From: an uncultured Bilophila sp.
GTDB lineage: Bacteria > Desulfobacterota > Desulfovibrionia > Desulfovibrionales > Desulfovibrionaceae
Assembly: GCA_902373525.1 (NCBI GenBank)
Contig: CABKMN010000122.1
Span: 1 to 7,045 of the forward strand
DNA length: 7,045 nucleotides
Direction: 5' to 3'
A program made the translations under genes and the position numbers. Shown here in pieces: positions 5,569 through 7,045 of this stretch (within the stretch, counting starts at the first letter, position 1; each line of letters starts with the position of its first letter). The notes under the pieces are model-generated. The model did no database searches. It saw only the letters and a list, made by a program, of their open reading frames with translations, and was not told where the DNA came from.

Positions 5569-5615
5569 AAGAAATTATTTTGGGAAACATTTCACGATAC
5601 AAAGACGGACACGCC

Positions 5616-7007
5616 ATGCTGCAAGAATATTTGGATCAGCTTTTCGACGCCTTCAAGGAAGGCATCTGCATTTCCGATTCGGACGGCATCGTCGTCCATC
5701 TGAACCGGCGTCACGCTGAGATCACCGGTATTCCGCGCGAGGAGATGCTCGGGCATTCCGTGATGGAATTCGTCCGGCGGGGCAGGATGGACGTGGTGCT
5801 GAACCCCGAAGTGATGCGGACGGGGCAGCCGGCCACGCGGGTGCAGACCGTTTCCGACGGCCGGAAGCTCATCCTTGAGGCCAATCCCGTTTTCGACGCG
5901 CAGGGCAGGCCGGTGTTGTGCGTGACCTTCCTCCGCGACGTGACCATGCTTTCGGAGATGCGCGAGCAGCTCAGCGTGCAGAAGGAGCTGCTCGAAGCCT
6001 TCCAGCAGCTCAGCACGGCGGGCGAGGAGCAGGAGCTTTCGCGCAAGACGCCCAAGATTTTTACCAGCAGCGCCATGATGAAGCTCTACGGCGAAGTGAA
6101 CACCATCGCCGAGACGGACGCCACGGTGCTGTTGCTCGGTGAAACGGGGGTGGGCAAGGACGTCATCGCCCGGCGCATCCATTCCCTGAGCCCGCGCAAG
6201 AACAGGACCTTCATCAAGGTGGACTGCGGGAGCATCCCCGAGAACCTGATTGAAACCGAACTGTTCGGGTATGCGGCGGGCACGTTTTCCGGCGGGAACA
6301 AGGCCGGAAAGATCGGGCTCATCGAAGCGGCCTCGGGCGGGACGCTCTTTCTCGACGAAATCGGCGAGCTGCCCATGAGCATGCAGACGCGCCTGCTCCG
6401 GTTTCTTCAGGACTGGGAGATCATGCGCGTGGGGTCCACCATGCCCAAGCCCGTTGATGTGCGGATCATCGCCGCGACCAACAAGAACCTGGAGCGGGCC
6501 ATTGCGCGCGGAGAGTTCCGCAGCGACCTCTATTACCGGCTCAAGGTGGCGGTGATCGCCATTCCGCCCCTGCGGGATCGGCAGGCGGATATTTTGCCCC
6601 TCGCGCGGATGTTCCTCCGGTTTTACGGCAGCAAGTACCATCGGCAGTTGTCTTTTTCCGAGGAGGCGGAGCGGTTGCTGCTCGATTACAAGTGGCCCGG
6701 CAACGTCCGCGAGCTGGAGAATCTGGTGCAGGGGCTGGCCGTGACCTGCAAGAACAGCGTCATCCGGGCTGCGGACATACCGATCACGGGAGTGGCCTCC
6801 AAGGCCGTCGTTTCCGCCCGCAAGGACGCCGCGGAGTTCGATCTCGACGGGAAGACGTTCAAGGAGATCATGAAGGACCTTGAGAACAGGGTGCTCACCG
6901 CCGCAATGGATCGCTACGGCAGCATCACCGAGGTCGCCAAGCATTTTCAGGTCGACCGCAGCACGATTTTCAGGAAGGTCAAGGAACTGGAGAAGGGGGA
7001 GAAATGA
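5616..7007 (+). CDS. PAS-domain sigma-54-dependent transcriptional activator (bEBP) with variant GAFTGA loop
   Basis: With the ATG at 5616 the protein has 463 residues and three parts. A PAS sensor occupies about 1-110 (EGICISDSDGIVVHLNRRHAEITG at its front), followed by a helical linker rich in E, Q and L. A sigma-54-interacting AAA+ domain spans about 145-375, with Walker A GETGVGKD (175-182), Walker B LFLDE (D247, E248) and arginine fingers R302 and R308 in FRSDLYYRL. A Fis-type helix-turn-helix lies at about 420-458. The loop that contacts sigma-54, normally GAFTGA, reads GTFSGG (222-227). No phospho-receiver domain is present, so the PAS domain probably senses a ligand or redox state. 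Its natural target is the -24/-12 promoter at 1552, upstream of the amidohydrolase-dctPQM operon. An in-frame TTG at 5580 would add 12 residues but lacks a ribosome binding site. The site for the ATG is itself weak. Confidence 0.93.
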   Translation: MLQEYLDQLFDAFKEGICISDSDGIVVHLNRRHAEITGIPREEMLGHSVMEFVRRGRMDVVLNPEVMRTGQPATRVQTVSDGRKLILEANPVFDAQGRPVLCVTFLRDVTMLSEMREQLSVQKELLEAFQQLSTAGEEQELSRKTPKIFTSSAMMKLYGEVNTIAETDATVLLLGETGVGKDVIARRIHSLSPRKNRTFIKVDCGSIPENLIETELFGYAAGTFSGGNKAGKIGLIEAASGGTLFLDEIGELPMSMQTRLLRFLQDWEIMRVGSTMPKPVDVRIIAATNKNLERAIARGEFRSDLYYRLKVAVIAIPPLRDRQADILPLARMFLRFYGSKYHRQLSFSEEAERLLLDYKWPGNVRELENLVQGLAVTCKNSVIRAADIPITGVASKAVVSARKDAAEFDLDGKTFKEIMKDLENRVLTAAMDRYGSITEVAKHFQVDRSTIFRKVKELEKGEK

Positions 7008-7015
7008 AAATCGGA

Positions 7016-7045
7016 GGGGGGAAGGGGAACCTTTCTGGAGAAAGG
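7016..7045. repeat. Truncated palindrome related to the one at the window start, likely terminator
   Basis: Nine bases after the regulator stop codon, GGGGGGAAGGGGAA leads into CCTTTCT-GG-AGAAAGG, and the window then ends. The core is the same as in the palindrome at 1-88 except that the centre is GG rather than CC, and the G/A-rich left arm is also shared. The missing right half probably continues with TTCCCC. It would terminate the regulator transcript and possibly one from the other side. Confidence 0.7.

Noticed and set aside
5580..5615. TTG start at 5580 for the regulator
   Set aside because: It has no Shine-Dalgarno sequence and lies where the gene's own promoter or transcription start is expected; the ATG at 5616 starts directly at the PAS domain.
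1..7045. CRISPR arrays, tRNA or rRNA genes, transposases, attachment sites
   Set aside because: No regularly spaced repeats, no cloverleaf or rRNA-like sequence and no transposase or integrase coding sequence were seen.

Overview
The window is GC-rich and carries six forward-strand protein genes: a glycyl radical enzyme (GRE) activase, a PF04909-type amidohydrolase-fold protein, the three subunits of a TRAP transporter (DctP, DctQ, DctM) and a PAS-containing sigma-54 activator. An anaerobe is implied by the GRE activase. GC-rich coding, TRAP uptake, sigma-54 control and AACCTTTCT/AGAAAGGTT palindromic terminators together suggest a Desulfovibrionaceae-like sulfate or sulfite reducer (Desulfovibrio or Bilophila type). 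That assignment is inference; no taxonomic marker is present.

Layout. Bases 1-88 are a perfect palindrome with 43-base arms whose right arm ends in the Shine-Dalgarno sequence of the activase gene (97-1005). The GRE itself is not in the window and would be expected upstream. A strong intrinsic terminator (1050-1087) closes that unit. A gene-free stretch of about 0.5 kb follows, holding a 21-base direct repeat, several inverted repeats and, at 1552-1567, a near-consensus -24/-12 sigma-54 promoter. This promoter should drive the amidohydrolase-like gene (GTG start at 1632) and dctPQM, which end at a terminator at 5487-5521. GC-rich hairpins without T-runs sit after the amidohydrolase gene and between dctP and dctQ, and a third lies just before the dctP ribosome binding site. 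The sigma-54 activator (5616-7007) follows as a separate unit. The window ends inside a second palindrome related to the first.

How it may work together. A small, probably acidic solute would be bound by DctP in the periplasm and imported by DctQM. It would then be processed by the unseen GRE, switched on by the activase, possibly with the amidohydrolase-like protein. The PAS-AAA+ activator probably senses the substrate or an intermediate and opens the sigma-54 promoter. Known sulfonate pathways of Desulfovibrio and Bilophila (isethionate and dihydroxypropanesulfonate lyases) pair GRE/activase genes with TRAP transporters, but the substrate here cannot be read from this sequence.

Most notable points: the amidohydrolase-like protein lacks nearly all the usual metal ligands; the activator carries GTFSGG instead of GAFTGA; and the activase ribosome binding site is locked inside an extremely stable palindrome.
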